From NCBI GenBank assembly GCA_001781445.1, contig MFLB01000026.1:1-6564 (forward strand): DNA of 6,564 nucleotides. Reading direction: 5' to 3'. Source of the DNA: Candidatus Kaiserbacteria bacterium RIFCSPHIGHO2_01_FULL_58_22 (GTDB lineage Bacteria > Patescibacteriota > Minisyncoccia > Phycocordibacterales > UBA2100). The translations under genes and the position numbers were made by a program. The notes under the pieces were generated by a model, which had not been told where the DNA came from, did no database searches, and was given only the letters and a program-made list of their open reading frames with translations. Below, piece by piece: positions 5,967-6,564 of the stretch; position 1 is the stretch's first letter; each line of letters begins with the position of its first letter.

Positions 5967-6564
5967 TTAGTCTGCGGTAACCGTGAATGCGTTCTGCAAG
6001 CGCCCAGTCTCGACATATCCCGCGCCTTGGAGCGAGTAGTACACCACGTCCCATATCCCCGCCGGTACTTGAGAGAGCTCCTTGGTGCCCCGCCAAGCGC
6101 CGCTCGTGGAGATCCACGTGACATAGTTGAGGTCTTTCAGCCCTCCGCCGGGAGGCGCGACGGCGATCCAGTCGCTCGCGGTCGGGACGTTCGTGCTCCA
6201 CATCACCTCCGGCTTCTCGCCCGAAGCGTATATCGATTTCGACATCACGAGAACCGCGAGTGTGTTTTGTGTAGATGTGTTGCACTTATATACGTACTGG
6301 GAAGCACATACAAGTGTCGTATCGACGGTATGCAACGCGCCGTAAATAGGCATGACTCCTCTCACCGGTACGTCTGCGCCGATCCCGACGATGGAGAGGC
6401 CGATGGTCTGGCCTGCCGATGCCGAAAGATCCGCGGCTGTATCGCCCATAACCATCAGTTCCTTCGTTTCTCCGGAACTAATAGTTATATTGGTCGGAAT
6501 TTTAACATTGTTGCTACTGTCAAAATCTGCTTTCTTTACTGAGTAGTCACCTTCCGAAGTGCCT
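5967..6564 (-). CDS. C-terminal part of a large surface protein (5' end outside window)
   Basis: The frame stays open to the right edge, so only the last 198 residues are seen; the Met codon at 6455 lies inside the protein. The first part (about residues 6-100) reads VKIPTNITISSGETKELMVMGDTAADLSASAGQTIGLS in overlapping sense, then GVMPIYGALHTVDTTLV. I recognise this as a beta-rich surface domain frequent in Parcubacteria, often downstream of a peptidoglycan-binding domain. The last part (about 105-198) has MWSTNVPTASDWIAVA, a Gly/Pro loop, YVTWISTSGAWRGTKELS, GIWDVVYYS and AFTVTAD. This resembles the N-terminal Ig-like sandwich of purple acid phosphatases and SKICH-type folds, an inference from the S-x-x-DWI and W-x-V-x-Y pattern. 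Stop is TAA. Two Cys (in LVCASQYVYKCN) may pair. It lies 91 bases upstream of the PG-binding gene in the same direction, with no strong terminator between them. Confidence 0.85.
   Translation of the reverse strand, partial: GTSEGDYSVKKADFDSSNNVKIPTNITISSGETKELMVMGDTAADLSASAGQTIGLSIVGIGADVPVRGVMPIYGALHTVDTTLVCASQYVYKCNTSTQNTLAVLVMSKSIYASGEKPEVMWSTNVPTASDWIAVAPPGGGLKDLNYVTWISTSGAWRGTKELSQVPAGIWDVVYYSLQGAGYVETGRLQNAFTVTAD

Noticed and set aside
6453..6455. ATG as the start of the right-hand surface protein
   Set aside because: The same frame stays open for 36 further codons to the window edge and encodes a sensible, family-like continuation (KIPTNITISSGETKEL).

Overview
This 6.56 kb window looks like chromosomal DNA of an uncultured Candidate Phyla Radiation bacterium, most likely a Parcubacteria-type lineage. 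The basis is protein style, not a database match. It has Sec-exported proteins built from a short coiled coil, a peptidoglycan-binding domain and a PKD domain. It also has Cys-bearing Ig-like domains of the type 'SCSVTGGNGDAWSG...TTYTLACEGLDGS', a 'GDTAADLSASAGQTIGLS' surface domain, and a cupredoxin-like protein with a CGGSPFDSC insert. Stops are TAA, TAG and TGA with no in-frame UGA, so the standard bacterial code fits and the UGA-recoded CPR groups are unlikely.

Layout: every well-supported gene is on the minus strand, so transcription runs from right to left. In that order they are: the C-terminal part of a large surface protein (5967-6564, cut by the window edge); a secreted peptidoglycan-binding/PKD protein (4361-5875); a membrane-anchored cupredoxin-like protein (3808-4293); a secreted glycine-rich, Ig-like, Cys-repeat protein (2099-3811) joined to it by an ATGA stop/start overlap; a hairpin terminator (2021-2046); tuf encoding EF-Tu (721-1920) with its own promoter and a near-perfect terminator (672-699); and a small charged helical protein of unknown function (156-653). 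A possible 19-residue tail of a plus-strand gene lies at the left edge (2-61), which would make 62-155 a convergent intergenic gap. There is no gene-free stretch above 300 bases.

How the genes fit together: the four right-hand genes form a cell-envelope cluster. One product should bind peptidoglycan, one should be anchored in the membrane and display a cupredoxin fold, and two are secreted or surface multi-domain proteins. The glycine-rich product resembles an adhesin or fibre tip. A role in attachment to a host or to other cells is inference from domain type and from the episymbiotic lifestyle known for many CPR bacteria. tuf is a housekeeping gene, here outside the usual str ribosomal operon context and flanked by terminators.

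The most unusual points are: a cupredoxin domain that keeps its first His but has lost the second His-bearing motif; its translational coupling to the glycine-rich protein; three -10 elements so close to the start codon that the transcripts should be leaderless or nearly so; a heptamer tandem repeat filling most of the tuf leader; and runs of CCG triplets that encode poly-glycine and could vary in length.
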